Origin: Arthrobacter sp. 35W
Lineage (GTDB): Bacteria > Actinomycetota > Actinomycetes > Actinomycetales > Micrococcaceae
Length of the DNA stretch: 64,000 nucleotides
Assembly (NCBI RefSeq): GCF_000482545.1
Contig: NZ_KI519455.1
Span: 1,735,247-1,799,246, forward strand
Direction: 5' to 3'
In this document: positions 52,388 to 62,000 of the stretch, in pieces
Layout of the letters: every line of letters begins with the position of its first letter
Position numbering within the stretch: position 1 is the first letter of the stretch
Translations under genes and position numbers: made by a program
The notes under the pieces: generated by a model
Database searches by the model: none
What the model was told of the DNA's origin: nothing
Seen by the model: the letters and a program-made list of their open reading frames with translations, nothing else

Positions 52388-55003
52388 CTAGGCGTTGACG
52401 ATCAGCCCAAGCTCGGCCGGCGATGCCAGCGCCTCGTGCTGGGGCAGAACCCGCACGGTGTAGCCGAAGCTGCCCGAGCGGTCGATCACGACGTCTGCCT
52501 CGAAGAGGTGGCGGCCATTGCCCAGATCGCGCACGGCCGCCAGCGGAGCCAGCGTCGTCTCGATGAGCTCGTCGCTCTCCAGCGCCCGGCCATAGGCCAC
52601 CTCCACCAGAACGTCCTCGGCCCGGATGGCACCGAGCGCCACATAGGCCTGGACCGTCAGGGCGTCGCCGATCTGCGGGTCATCGCTCACGCCGGTGGAG
52701 TCAACGCGCTCCACGACCACCTGCGGCCAGCCGGAGCGAACTTTTGAGATCCACGCCGCCAGCGACTTTGCCTGCGCAAAGCCATCGGCGCGGGCGTGTC
52801 GGCCGGAGACCGCGGCGGGGCGGTAGAGCAGGCCCACGTAGTCCTGGACCATGCGCTCGGCCGAGACGGCCGGGCCCAGGTGGGCCAGGGTGTGCTTGAT
52901 CATCGAGATCCAGTGCGTCGGCACACCCTCGGCGTCGGCCTCCGAGGGTCCAGCAGCGCCGGCCCCGTCGGACACGGTGGTTCCGTAGAAGCGCGGAGCC
53001 ACCTGGGTCTCCAGCAGCTCGTACAGGGCAGCGGACTCAATGTCGTCCCGCTCCTGCGCGCTGGCGCCGTTGTTGGCTGTCGGGATGGCCCAGCCGTTTT
53101 CGCCGTCGTACATTTCATCCCACCAGCCGTCCATGACGGAGAGGTTCAGGGAGCCGTTGATGGCAGCCTTCATGCCGGAGGTTCCACAGGCCTCCAGGGG
53201 GCGCAGCGGGTTGTTCAGCCAGACATCGCAGCCCGGGAACAACGTGCGGGCCATCGCGATGTCGTAGTTGGGCAGGAACACGATCCGGTGCCGGACCTCG
53301 GGGTCGTCGGTGAACCGGACCAGGTCCTGGATCATCTTCTTGCCCGCGTCATCGGCGGGGTGGGATTTTCCGGCGATGACCAGCTGGATCGGGTGCTTCT
53401 CATCCAGCAGCAGGCGCTTGAGCCGGGCGGGGTCGCGCAGCATCAGCGTCAGCCGCTTGTAGGTGGGTACGCGGCGGGCAAACCCGATGGTCAGCACATC
53501 CGGGTCCAGGATCGAATCGGTCCAGGCCAGCTCGGCGTCGGAGGCGCCGCGCTTCTTCCAGGACGCACGCAGCCTGCGCCGGGCATCCTCCACCAGGGCC
53601 GAGCGCAGCAGGCGGCGCATCGACCAGACGTCCTCATCGCTGACCTCGTAGACCTTTGACCAGTCGGGGCCGTCCAAAACGTCCTTGCCGAACCTGTCCG
53701 CGGCCAGCGCGCTGAGCTGCGGATCCACCCAGGTGGGCACGTGCACGCCGTTGGTGACGGAGGTGATCGGCACGTCAGCGTGGTCGAAGCCCGGCCAGAG
53801 CCCGGAGAACATCCCACGGGAGACCACGCCGTGCAGCTTGGCCACACCATTGGCCCGCTGGGCCAGGCGCAGGCCCATCACGGCCATGTTGAACATGGCC
53901 GGGTCGCCGCCGTCGTAGTTCTCGCTGCCCAGCCCGAGCACGCTCTCCACCGGAACACCCGGAGCAAGCCCGGCGTCGAAGAAGTGCTTGACGAGCGCAC
54001 GGGGGAAGCGGTCGATGCCGGCCGGGACGGGGGTGTGGGTGGTGAACACCGTCGAGGCGCGGCCCGCGGCCAGTGCCTGGTCCCAGTCCAGCGGATAGGG
54101 CGTGACGGCGGGGTCCATGAGTTCGCGGATGCGCTCGATGCCCAGGAAGCCGGCATGGCCCTCGTTGGTGTGGAACACCTCCGGCTCGGGGCCGCCGGTG
54201 ATCCGGGCGTAGGTGCGCAGCGCCTTGACCCCGCCCATGCCCAGCAGGAGTTCCTGCTGGAGCCGGTAGTCGCCGCCCCCGCCGTACAGCCGGGCGGTGA
54301 TGCCGCGGGCGTTGTCGTCGTTGCCTGAGACATTGGAGTCCAGCAGCAGCAGCGGCACCCGGCCCACATCGGCGCGCCAGATGTGGGCCAGCAGCCGTCG
54401 CCCGTCCGGCAGCGGCAGGGACACCTGCGCCGGCGTGCCGTCGGCCTCGCGCAGCAGCGTCAGCGGAAGCCCGTCGGGGTCCAGCACGGGATAGGTTTCC
54501 TGCTGCCAGGCGTCACGGGAGAGGGACTGCTTGAAGTAGCCGGCCTGGTAGAGGAGCCCGACGCCGATCAGCGGCACGCCCAGGTCCGAGGCGGCCTTGA
54601 GGTGGTCGCCGGCCAGGATGCCCAGACCGCCGGAGTACTGCGGCAGCACCTCCGTGATGCCGAACTCCGGGGAGAAGTACGCAATGCACTCCGGCGCTTC
54701 CTCGCCCAGGCTCTGGTACCAGCGGGGGGAGGAAAGGTAGTGGTTGAGGTTCTCGTCGGCGGCACGGACGCGCTCGACGACGGACGGGTCCGCGGCGAGC
54801 GTCTGGAGCTGTTCGCGGCTCACCGAGCCGAGGAAGGTAATGGGGTCGTGGGCGCTGTCGGCCCAGATTTCCGGGTTGAGCGAGGCAAAGAGCTCCCTGG
54901 TCGGCAGGTGCCAGGACCAGCGGAGATTGGTCGCCAGACGCGCCAACGGAGCGATGGACTCGGGGAGTACGGTGCGGACTGTCAATCTACGGATCGCCTT
55001 CAT
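52388..55003 (-). CDS. glgP: Alpha-glucan (maltodextrin/glycogen) phosphorylase
   Basis: An 871-residue GT35 phosphorylase that releases glucose-1-phosphate from alpha-1,4-glucan ends. It belongs to the actinobacterial/archaeal-type clade that starts with a DUF3417-like segment (TNLRWSWHLPTRELFASLNPEIW). Further landmarks are YFSPEFGITEVLPQYSGGLGILAGDHLKAASDLG, VFHTNEGHAGFLG, FTTHTPVPAG, and the PLP site EACGTSGMKAAINGSLNLSVMDGWWDE. ATG 55003 has TAGTGT 7 nt upstream, so a leaderless start; the longer frame from 55039 adds 12 unsupported residues. Divergent from glgE. Confidence 0.94.
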   Translation of the reverse strand: MKAIRRLTVRTVLPESIAPLARLATNLRWSWHLPTRELFASLNPEIWADSAHDPITFLGSVSREQLQTLAADPSVVERVRAADENLNHYLSSPRWYQSLGEEAPECIAYFSPEFGITEVLPQYSGGLGILAGDHLKAASDLGVPLIGVGLLYQAGYFKQSLSRDAWQQETYPVLDPDGLPLTLLREADGTPAQVSLPLPDGRRLLAHIWRADVGRVPLLLLDSNVSGNDDNARGITARLYGGGGDYRLQQELLLGMGGVKALRTYARITGGPEPEVFHTNEGHAGFLGIERIRELMDPAVTPYPLDWDQALAAGRASTVFTTHTPVPAGIDRFPRALVKHFFDAGLAPGVPVESVLGLGSENYDGGDPAMFNMAVMGLRLAQRANGVAKLHGVVSRGMFSGLWPGFDHADVPITSVTNGVHVPTWVDPQLSALAADRFGKDVLDGPDWSKVYEVSDEDVWSMRRLLRSALVEDARRRLRASWKKRGASDAELAWTDSILDPDVLTIGFARRVPTYKRLTLMLRDPARLKRLLLDEKHPIQLVIAGKSHPADDAGKKMIQDLVRFTDDPEVRHRIVFLPNYDIAMARTLFPGCDVWLNNPLRPLEACGTSGMKAAINGSLNLSVMDGWWDEMYDGENGWAIPTANNGASAQERDDIESAALYELLETQVAPRFYGTTVSDGAGAAGPSEADAEGVPTHWISMIKHTLAHLGPAVSAERMVQDYVGLLYRPAAVSGRHARADGFAQAKSLAAWISKVRSGWPQVVVERVDSTGVSDDPQIGDALTVQAYVALGAIRAEDVLVEVAYGRALESDELIETTLAPLAAVRDLGNGRHLFEADVVIDRSGSFGYTVRVLPQHEALASPAELGLIVNA

Positions 55004-55016
55004 CTGCGCCACACTA
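55004..55016 (-). promoter_or_regulatory. Leaderless promoter of glgP
   Basis: Minus strand: TAGTGT, 7 nt (GGCGCAG), then ATG at 55003. Confidence 0.5.
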
Positions 55017-55142
55017 GCGCAGAAGAATGACGCCACCACCGGGGGATGGATACCAATAGGTAAATTACGTGTGACACGCCGTCAACAACGCGCCACAGTC
55101 GGTAATACACCGGCGGCCTTAGCAATCGAGGACCAATCTCGC

Positions 55143-55155
55143 TAACGTCTAACCT
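55143..55155 (+). promoter_or_regulatory. Leaderless promoter of glgE-treS-glgB
   Basis: TAACGT (55143-55148), 7 nt (CTAACCT), then GTG at 55156. The 152-bp gap to glgP holds both promoters. Confidence 0.5.
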
Positions 55156-57258
55156 GTGACTACCTCCCAGGCGAAAGCCGATCGACGGACCAGCTCAGGA
55201 ACCGGTGCCAAGGCGCCCGAAAAGGGTTTGGCACCAGCCGATCCGCGGCAGGGACTGCGGGTGGGCCGCATCCCGATCACGGCAGTTTTCCCGGTGGTGG
55301 ACGACGGCGCCGTGGCCGCCAAGGCGGTTCCCGGAGCCGATCTGCGCGTGGGCGCCACCGTTTTCCGCGAGGGCCACGACCTGCTGGGTGTGACAGCCGT
55401 GTTGAGCGGCCCCGACGGCATTGAGGTCCAGCGCACCGCCCTGGCCCCCGCCGGCGCCGGCACCGATGGCTGGACGGGGACATTGACGCCCACCAGCCAG
55501 GGGCAGTGGAGCTTCCACATCGAGGGGTGGACAGATCTCTTCGCCACCTGGGAGCACAACGCAACCGTCAAGATCGAGGCGGGTGTGGATGTTGAGGTCA
55601 TGCTGGCCGAAGGCGCCGCCCTGCTCTCCGCCGCCGCGGACGATCCGGCCCGCAGCGATGCCGAGGCCGCCGTGTTCACCGAGGCGGCCGCAGTGCTCGC
55701 CAATGACTCCCGTTCCACCACCGAACGCCTGGGTGCCGGGCTCTCCGGTGCCGTCCGCGCCGCCGTCGAACGCGTTCCGCTGCGCGATCTGGTGACCAGC
55801 AGCCGCAGCTTCCCCATCAAGGTGGAGCGCGACGCCGCAGGCCGCGGGGCCTGGTACGAGTTCTTCCCGCGCTCGGAGGGGGCCCGCCGCCACCCCGAGA
55901 CGGGCGAGTGGACCAGCGGCAACTTCCGCACCGCAGCCCACCGGCTCGACGCCGTCGCCGCGATGGGCTTCGACGTCATCTACCTGCCCCCGATCCACCC
56001 GATCGGCACGATCAACCGCAAGGGGCCGAACAACACCCTCGTCGCCGGCCCGGCGGACCCCGGCTCGCCCTGGGCCATCGGTTCGGCCGACGGCGGCCAC
56101 GACGCCATCCACCCGGATCTGGGCGGTTTCGAAGACTTCGACGCCTTCGTTGCCAAGGCTGCGTCCGTGGGCCTTGAGGTGGCACTGGATCTGGCATTGC
56201 AGTGCGCACCCGACCACCCCTGGGCCACCGAGCACCCCGAATGGTTCACCACGCGCGTTGACGGCACCATCGCCTACGCGGAGAACCCGCCCAAGAAGTA
56301 CCAGGACATCTACCCGCTGAACTTCGACAACGATCCCACCGGCCTGAGCGCCGAGGTGCTGCGGATCGTGAAGCTGTGGATCAACCACGGCGTGAAGATC
56401 TTCCGCGTGGACAACCCCCACACCAAGCCCGTGTGGTTCTGGGAGTGGCTGATCGGCACCGTCAACGCCGAACACCCCGACGTCGTCTTCCTGGCCGAGG
56501 CGTTCACCCGTCCGGCCATGATGGCGGCCCTGGGCCGGGCCGGATTCCAGCAGTCCTACAGCTATTTCACCTGGCGCAACACCAAGGCCGAGCTCGAGGA
56601 GTACCTGCAGCACATCAGCACCGTGTCGCCGTCGTACTTCCGGCCCAACTTCTTCGTCAACACCCCCGACATCCTCACCGAGTATCTGCAGTACGGCGGT
56701 CCGGCGGCCTTCAAGATCCGCGCCGTGCTCGCCGCCACCGGCAGCCCGCTGTGGGGCATGTACGCCGGCTACGAGCTCTACGAGCATGTGGCACGCCCCG
56801 GTGCCGAGGAATACATCGACAACGAGAAGTATGAATACAAGGAGCGCGATTTCGCCGCTGCCGAGGCCTCCGGCCGGTCGCTGGCACCCTACGTCACGCG
56901 CCTGAATGCCATCCGGAAGGCGCATCCCTCTCTGCTGGATCTGGAGAACCTCACCATCCATGCGTCCACGGACGATGCCACGCTGGTGTTCAGCAAGCAC
57001 AAGCGGGTTCCGGCCACGGCCAGCCACCCGGCGTACAAGGACACCATCATCGTGGTGGTCAATGTTGACCCGCACAGTGCGCGGCAGGGCACCGTCACCT
57101 TGGACCTGGCGTCCCTGGATCTGGACCACTTCAAGGCCGACGGCACCTTCGAGGTGGAGGATCTCATCAGCGGGGCGGTGTGGAACTGGGGGAGTGAGAA
57201 CTTCTTCCGCTTGGATGCCCACACGGAACCGGCCCACATCCTGCACGTGCGGAGGTAG
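55156..57258 (+). CDS. glgE: Alpha-1,4-glucan:maltose-1-phosphate maltosyltransferase GlgE
   Basis: A 700-residue GH13_3 enzyme that transfers maltosyl units from maltose-1-phosphate to growing alpha-glucan. The N-terminal domain (about 40-160) is followed by the barrel: YLPPIHPIGTINRKGPNN, KYQDIYPLNFD, FRVDNPHTKPVWFWEWL (nucleophile Asp419), VFLAEAFTRP (acid/base Glu448). The RVDNPHTKP form is diagnostic of GlgE. GTG 55156 follows a TAACGT box by 7 nt. treS begins 2 bp downstream. Confidence 0.96.
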   Translation: MTTSQAKADRRTSSGTGAKAPEKGLAPADPRQGLRVGRIPITAVFPVVDDGAVAAKAVPGADLRVGATVFREGHDLLGVTAVLSGPDGIEVQRTALAPAGAGTDGWTGTLTPTSQGQWSFHIEGWTDLFATWEHNATVKIEAGVDVEVMLAEGAALLSAAADDPARSDAEAAVFTEAAAVLANDSRSTTERLGAGLSGAVRAAVERVPLRDLVTSSRSFPIKVERDAAGRGAWYEFFPRSEGARRHPETGEWTSGNFRTAAHRLDAVAAMGFDVIYLPPIHPIGTINRKGPNNTLVAGPADPGSPWAIGSADGGHDAIHPDLGGFEDFDAFVAKAASVGLEVALDLALQCAPDHPWATEHPEWFTTRVDGTIAYAENPPKKYQDIYPLNFDNDPTGLSAEVLRIVKLWINHGVKIFRVDNPHTKPVWFWEWLIGTVNAEHPDVVFLAEAFTRPAMMAALGRAGFQQSYSYFTWRNTKAELEEYLQHISTVSPSYFRPNFFVNTPDILTEYLQYGGPAAFKIRAVLAATGSPLWGMYAGYELYEHVARPGAEEYIDNEKYEYKERDFAAAEASGRSLAPYVTRLNAIRKAHPSLLDLENLTIHASTDDATLVFSKHKRVPATASHPAYKDTIIVVVNVDPHSARQGTVTLDLASLDLDHFKADGTFEVEDLISGAVWNWGSENFFRLDAHTEPAHILHVRR

Positions 57259-57260
57259 AG

Positions 57261-59051
57261 ATGGCTTTTGGCTCGGCGGGCGGTGGACAGCAGTTCAACC
57301 TCAACGCACCCGGTCTGCAACACGACCCTCATTGGTACCGCAAGGCGGTCTTCTATGAGGTGCTGGTGCGCGGGTTCGCCGATGCCAATGGCGACGGCTC
57401 CGGGGATTTCTCCGGGCTGATCGAGCGGCTGGACTACCTCCAATGGCTAGGAGTGGACTGTCTGTGGCTGCCGCCGTTCTTTAATTCTCCGCTGCGCGAC
57501 GGCGGCTACGACATCAGCGACTACTACTCGGTACTGGACGAATTCGGCACCATCGGCGATTTCAAGCGCCTGGTGGCCGAGGCCCATGCCCGCGGCGTGC
57601 GCGTGATCATCGACCTGCCGCTGAACCACACCTCGGACCAGCACCCGTGGTTCCAAGCGTCCCGCGAGGACCCGGAGGGTCCCTTCGGCGACTTCTATGT
57701 CTGGAGCGATACGGACGAGAAGTACTCCGATGCCCGCATCATCTTTGTCGACACCGAGGTCTCCAACTGGACCTTTGACCCCATCCGGCGGCAGTTCTTC
57801 TGGCACCGGTTCTTTTCCCACCAGCCGGACCTGAACTTCGACAACCCCAAGGTGGTCGAGGCCATCTTTGCGGTGGTGAAGTTCTGGCTGGACCAGGGCA
57901 TCGACGGTTTCCGGGCGGACGCCATCCCCTACCTCTTTGAGGAGGAGGGCACCAACTGCGAGAACCTGCCGGCCACGCACCAGTTCCTGCGCGATCTGCG
58001 GGCCATGGTGGATGACAAGTATCCGGGCCGCATCATCATTGCCGAGGCCAACCAGCCGCCGCACGAGGTGGTGGAGTACTTCGGCACCGAAGAGGCGCCC
58101 GAATGCCACATGGCGTTCCACTTCCCGATCATGCCCCGGCTCTACTACGCGCTGCGCGACCAGAAGGCCGCGCCCATCATCGAGACGATGAAGCACACGC
58201 CCGCCATCCCGCAGGGGGCCCAGTGGGGCACGTTCCTGCGCAACCATGACGAGCTGACGCTGGAAATGGTGACGGCCAGCGAACGCGAGGCCATGCTGGG
58301 CTGGTATGCGCCCGATTCAAGGATGCGCGCCAACATTGGCATCCGGCGCCGGCTGGCACCCTTGTTGGACAACTCGCGGGCCGAGATGGAAATGATCAAC
58401 GCACTGCTGCTGTCCCTGCCCGGCAGCCCGTTCCTGTACTACGGGGACGAGATCGGCATGGGGGACAACATCTGGCTGGATGACAGGGATGCCTCCCGCA
58501 CCCCCATGCAGTGGAATCCGGACAGGAACGCGGGCTTCTCCACCGCCGATCCGGGCAAGCTGTATCTGCCCGTGGTGCAGTCGCTGGTGTACCACTTCAA
58601 CCACGTCAACGTTGAGGCCCAGATGGCCCATGCCAGTTCGCTGCTGCACTGGAACCGCCAGGTGCTCGCCATCCGCAAGGCACACCCCGCCTTCGGGCTG
58701 GGGGAGTACCGGCCGGTGGAGGCCAGCTCGGAATCGGTCCTGGCCTTCCTACGGGTGCTCCCGGAGGGCAACCCCGAGGGGGAGGGTCCGGAAACGGTCC
58801 TCTGCGTCTTCAACCTCTCCCAGCATCCGGCCGCCACAGTGCTGGATTTGGGGGACTACGCCGGCCGCGGACTGCGCGATGTCTTCGGCGGCACCGTGTT
58901 CCCAGCCGTCGGCGCCGATGGCCGGCTGGTGCTGACGCTGGGCAGCTACGACTTCTTCTGGCTGCGGCTGCGCAGCGCCAGCTCCAACCCGGCCTCTCCA
59001 CAGACCACCTCGCTGCCCGTGGTGGTCCCCCGGGGCGCGGACCAGCCGTGA
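57261..59051 (+). CDS. treS: Trehalose synthase / maltose alpha-D-glucosyltransferase
   Basis: A 596-residue GH13_16 enzyme that interconverts trehalose and maltose. HWYRKAVFYEVLVRGFADANGDGSGDF, VIIDLPLNHTSDQHPWF, DGFRADAIPYLFEEEGTNCENLP (nucleophile Asp220), IIIAEANQPP (acid/base Glu262) and FLRNHDELTLEMV are TreS landmarks. The length suits a stand-alone TreS, so the maltokinase is not fused here but downstream. ATG 57261 is 2 bp after glgE, and its stop overlaps the next gene by GTGA. Confidence 0.96.
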   Translation: MAFGSAGGGQQFNLNAPGLQHDPHWYRKAVFYEVLVRGFADANGDGSGDFSGLIERLDYLQWLGVDCLWLPPFFNSPLRDGGYDISDYYSVLDEFGTIGDFKRLVAEAHARGVRVIIDLPLNHTSDQHPWFQASREDPEGPFGDFYVWSDTDEKYSDARIIFVDTEVSNWTFDPIRRQFFWHRFFSHQPDLNFDNPKVVEAIFAVVKFWLDQGIDGFRADAIPYLFEEEGTNCENLPATHQFLRDLRAMVDDKYPGRIIIAEANQPPHEVVEYFGTEEAPECHMAFHFPIMPRLYYALRDQKAAPIIETMKHTPAIPQGAQWGTFLRNHDELTLEMVTASEREAMLGWYAPDSRMRANIGIRRRLAPLLDNSRAEMEMINALLLSLPGSPFLYYGDEIGMGDNIWLDDRDASRTPMQWNPDRNAGFSTADPGKLYLPVVQSLVYHFNHVNVEAQMAHASSLLHWNRQVLAIRKAHPAFGLGEYRPVEASSESVLAFLRVLPEGNPEGEGPETVLCVFNLSQHPAATVLDLGDYAGRGLRDVFGGTVFPAVGADGRLVLTLGSYDFFWLRLRSASSNPASPQTTSLPVVVPRGADQP

Positions 59052-62000
59052 ATCCGACGCCGCCCTTCCCGCAGCCTTTGCCGCAGCCGCTGGCGGAGCT
59101 GCTCTGCCGCTGGCTGCCCGCCCAGCGCTGGTACCCGGCCAAGGGTGTCGACGCCGTCCTGACGCCGCGGCAGCTGGAGTCGACGGCCGTTCTCGAGCTG
59201 GCGGACCCCGCCGGCCTCGCGGCGCTGGTGATCCACGTGGTGGCGCTGGACACCGGCACCCGCACCGAGTACCTGCAGCTGCCCATGAGCCTGCGCCCGG
59301 AACCGGTGGAGCACCTCGCCGGGGCGTTGATCGGCACGCTGGAGGATCCGCTGCTGGGCACCCGGTGGGTGTACGACGGCGTCCACGACCAGGCGTTCAT
59401 CGGCGCCTGGCTTGATGTGCTCGCCGGCACCCGGGAGGCCTCCGGCTTGGCGGGCGATGCCACGGCGGAATTGTCCGCGGCCCACCAGAGCGGCCAGCTG
59501 CCGGCGTCGCGCGTGCTCTCCGGCGAGCAGTCCAACAGCTCCGTGCTCGTGCCGCACCCCGCGCAACCGCTGATGGTGAAGTTCTACCGGACGGTCCATC
59601 CCGGCACCAACCCCGATGTCGAGCTGGGCCGCGCCCTGTCCGACGCCGGCTGCGAGGATGTCCCCGCGATGCTCGGTTCCGCCTCGGGTGTCTGGAGTAC
59701 GCCGTCGGGCCCGGTGTCCGGAACCCTTGCCGTGGTGCACCGTTTCGTCCCCGACGCCGACGGCGGCTGGGAGCTGGCGCTGTCCGCGGCCCTGGACAAC
59801 ACCGATTTTTCAGCGCAGGCACAGGCTCTGGGACGGGCCACGGCCCGCGTCCACCAGGCCCTGCTGGCCGCCCTCGGCGCGCACAGCCCCACGGCCGCGG
59901 AGTCCACGGCCATGGTGGAGGCCATCGTGGGCCGGCTGCGGTGGGCCTGGGCGGAATGCGGTGCTGCCGTCGGCCCCTTCGACGCACATCTTGAGGGCGT
60001 CATCGACCGGCTGCGCGCCGTCGAGGAGCTGCCGCCGCTCCAGCGGATCCACGGCGACCTGCACCTGGGCCAATGGCTGGCGGCCCCTGCCGGTTCCGCT
60101 CCCGACGGTTCCCCATCCGGCGGCGGCACGGATGCCCAGGCCCGCCGCTGGCTCCTGTTGGATTTCGAGGGCGAGCCACTGCGCCCCATCGCGGACCGCA
60201 GCCACGAAGATCTGGCCCTGCGCGATGTGGTGGGCATGCTGCGCTCCTTTGACTACGCGGCCGGCACGGGGGCCAACACCGGCGCAGCCGCCGGATCCTG
60301 GGCCCAACGGGCCGAGGACGCCTTCCTTGCGGGCTACGGCACTTCACAAAGCGCACGTGCAGGCAAAGGCTCGGCCCTGTTTATGGCATTGTGGCTGGAC
60401 AAGGCGTTGTACGAAGTTGTTTATGAGCAGCGCAACCGGCCCGGCTGGGTCCACATCCCGGTGGCGGGCGTGCGTGCTGCATTTTTGTCTATGGAAAGCG
60501 GTGCACAGATGGCTCAGAATACCCCCACGCCCCTGCCTGTTGATCAGGCGGTGCTGGCCAGCGTAGCGGAGGGTACCTACTATGCTCCCCACTCCGTTTT
60601 GGGGGCGCATCTGGACGACGACGGAAACGTCACCTTCCGCACGCTGCGGCACCTGGCCGAGTCCGTCGTCGTCCTGCTCGACGGCGGCGTCCGGCTCCCG
60701 ATGGTCCACGAACTCGGCGGCATCTTCACCGCCGTTGCGCCCGCTGCGGTGGCGGGCCACGTGCCCGACTACCGGCTCGAGGTGGCCTACACCGGCGTCC
60801 CCGCGGCAGTGGTGGACGATCCCTACCGCTACCTGCCCACGGTCGGTGAGGTTGATCTGCACCTGATTGCCGAGGGCCGGCACGAGACCCTGTGGACGGT
60901 GCTCGGCGCCCACGTCCAGCGGTACCACTCCATCCTGGGCGATGTCCGCGGCGTGAGCTTTGCCGTGTGGGCACCGAATGCGCAGGCTGTGCGTGTGAAG
61001 GGCGACTTCAACAACTGGGACGGGCGCATGAACGCCATGCGCTCACTGGGGTCCTCGGGAATCTGGGAACTCTTCATTCCCGACGCCGAGGTCGGCGCCT
61101 GCTACAAGTTTGAGATCCGCGCCAACCACGGCGGTTGGGTGGAAAAGGCCGACCCGATGGCCTACGGCACCCAGGTGCCGCCGCTGACCGCCTCGCGCGT
61201 GGTCGAGTCCAACTACGCCTTCACCGACCAGGAGTGGATGGCCACCCGGGCTGCTACGGATCCGCAGAATGCGCCGATGAGCGTCTATGAGGTCCACCTC
61301 GGCTCCTGGAAGCTCGGCCTGAGCTACACGGAACTGGCCACCGAACTGGTGGACTACGTGAAATGGATGGGCTTCACCCACGTGGAGCTCATGCCCGTCG
61401 CCGAGCACCCCTTCGGTGGATCCTGGGGCTACCAGGTCACGTCCTACTTCGCCCCCACCTCACGCTTCGGCCACCCCGACGAGTTCCGCTTCCTGGTCGA
61501 TGCGCTGCACAAGGCCGGCATCGGCGTCATCATGGACTGGGTTCCGGCCCACTTCCCCAAGGACGATTGGGCGCTGGCCCGGTTTGATGGCCAGGCACTG
61601 TACGAGCACGCCGATCCGCGATTGGGCGAGCACCCGGACTGGGGCACGCTCATCTTCGACTTCGGCCGCAACGAGGTCCGCAACTTCCTGGTGGCCAACG
61701 CCCTCTACTGGATCGAGGAGTTCCACATCGATGGGCTGCGCGTGGACGCCGTCGCCTCCATGCTCTACCTGGACTACTCCCGCGAGGATGGCCAGTGGAG
61801 CCCCAACCGGCACGGCGGGCGCGAAAACCTGGAGGCCATGTCCTTCTTGCAGGAGATGAACGCCACCGTCTACAAGCGCAACCCCGGCGCCATCACCATT
61901 GCCGAGGAATCCACAGCATTCCCCGGCGTTACAGCACCCACCAGCGGTGGCGGTCTGGGCTTCGGGCTCAAGTGGAACATGGGCTGGATGCACGATTCCC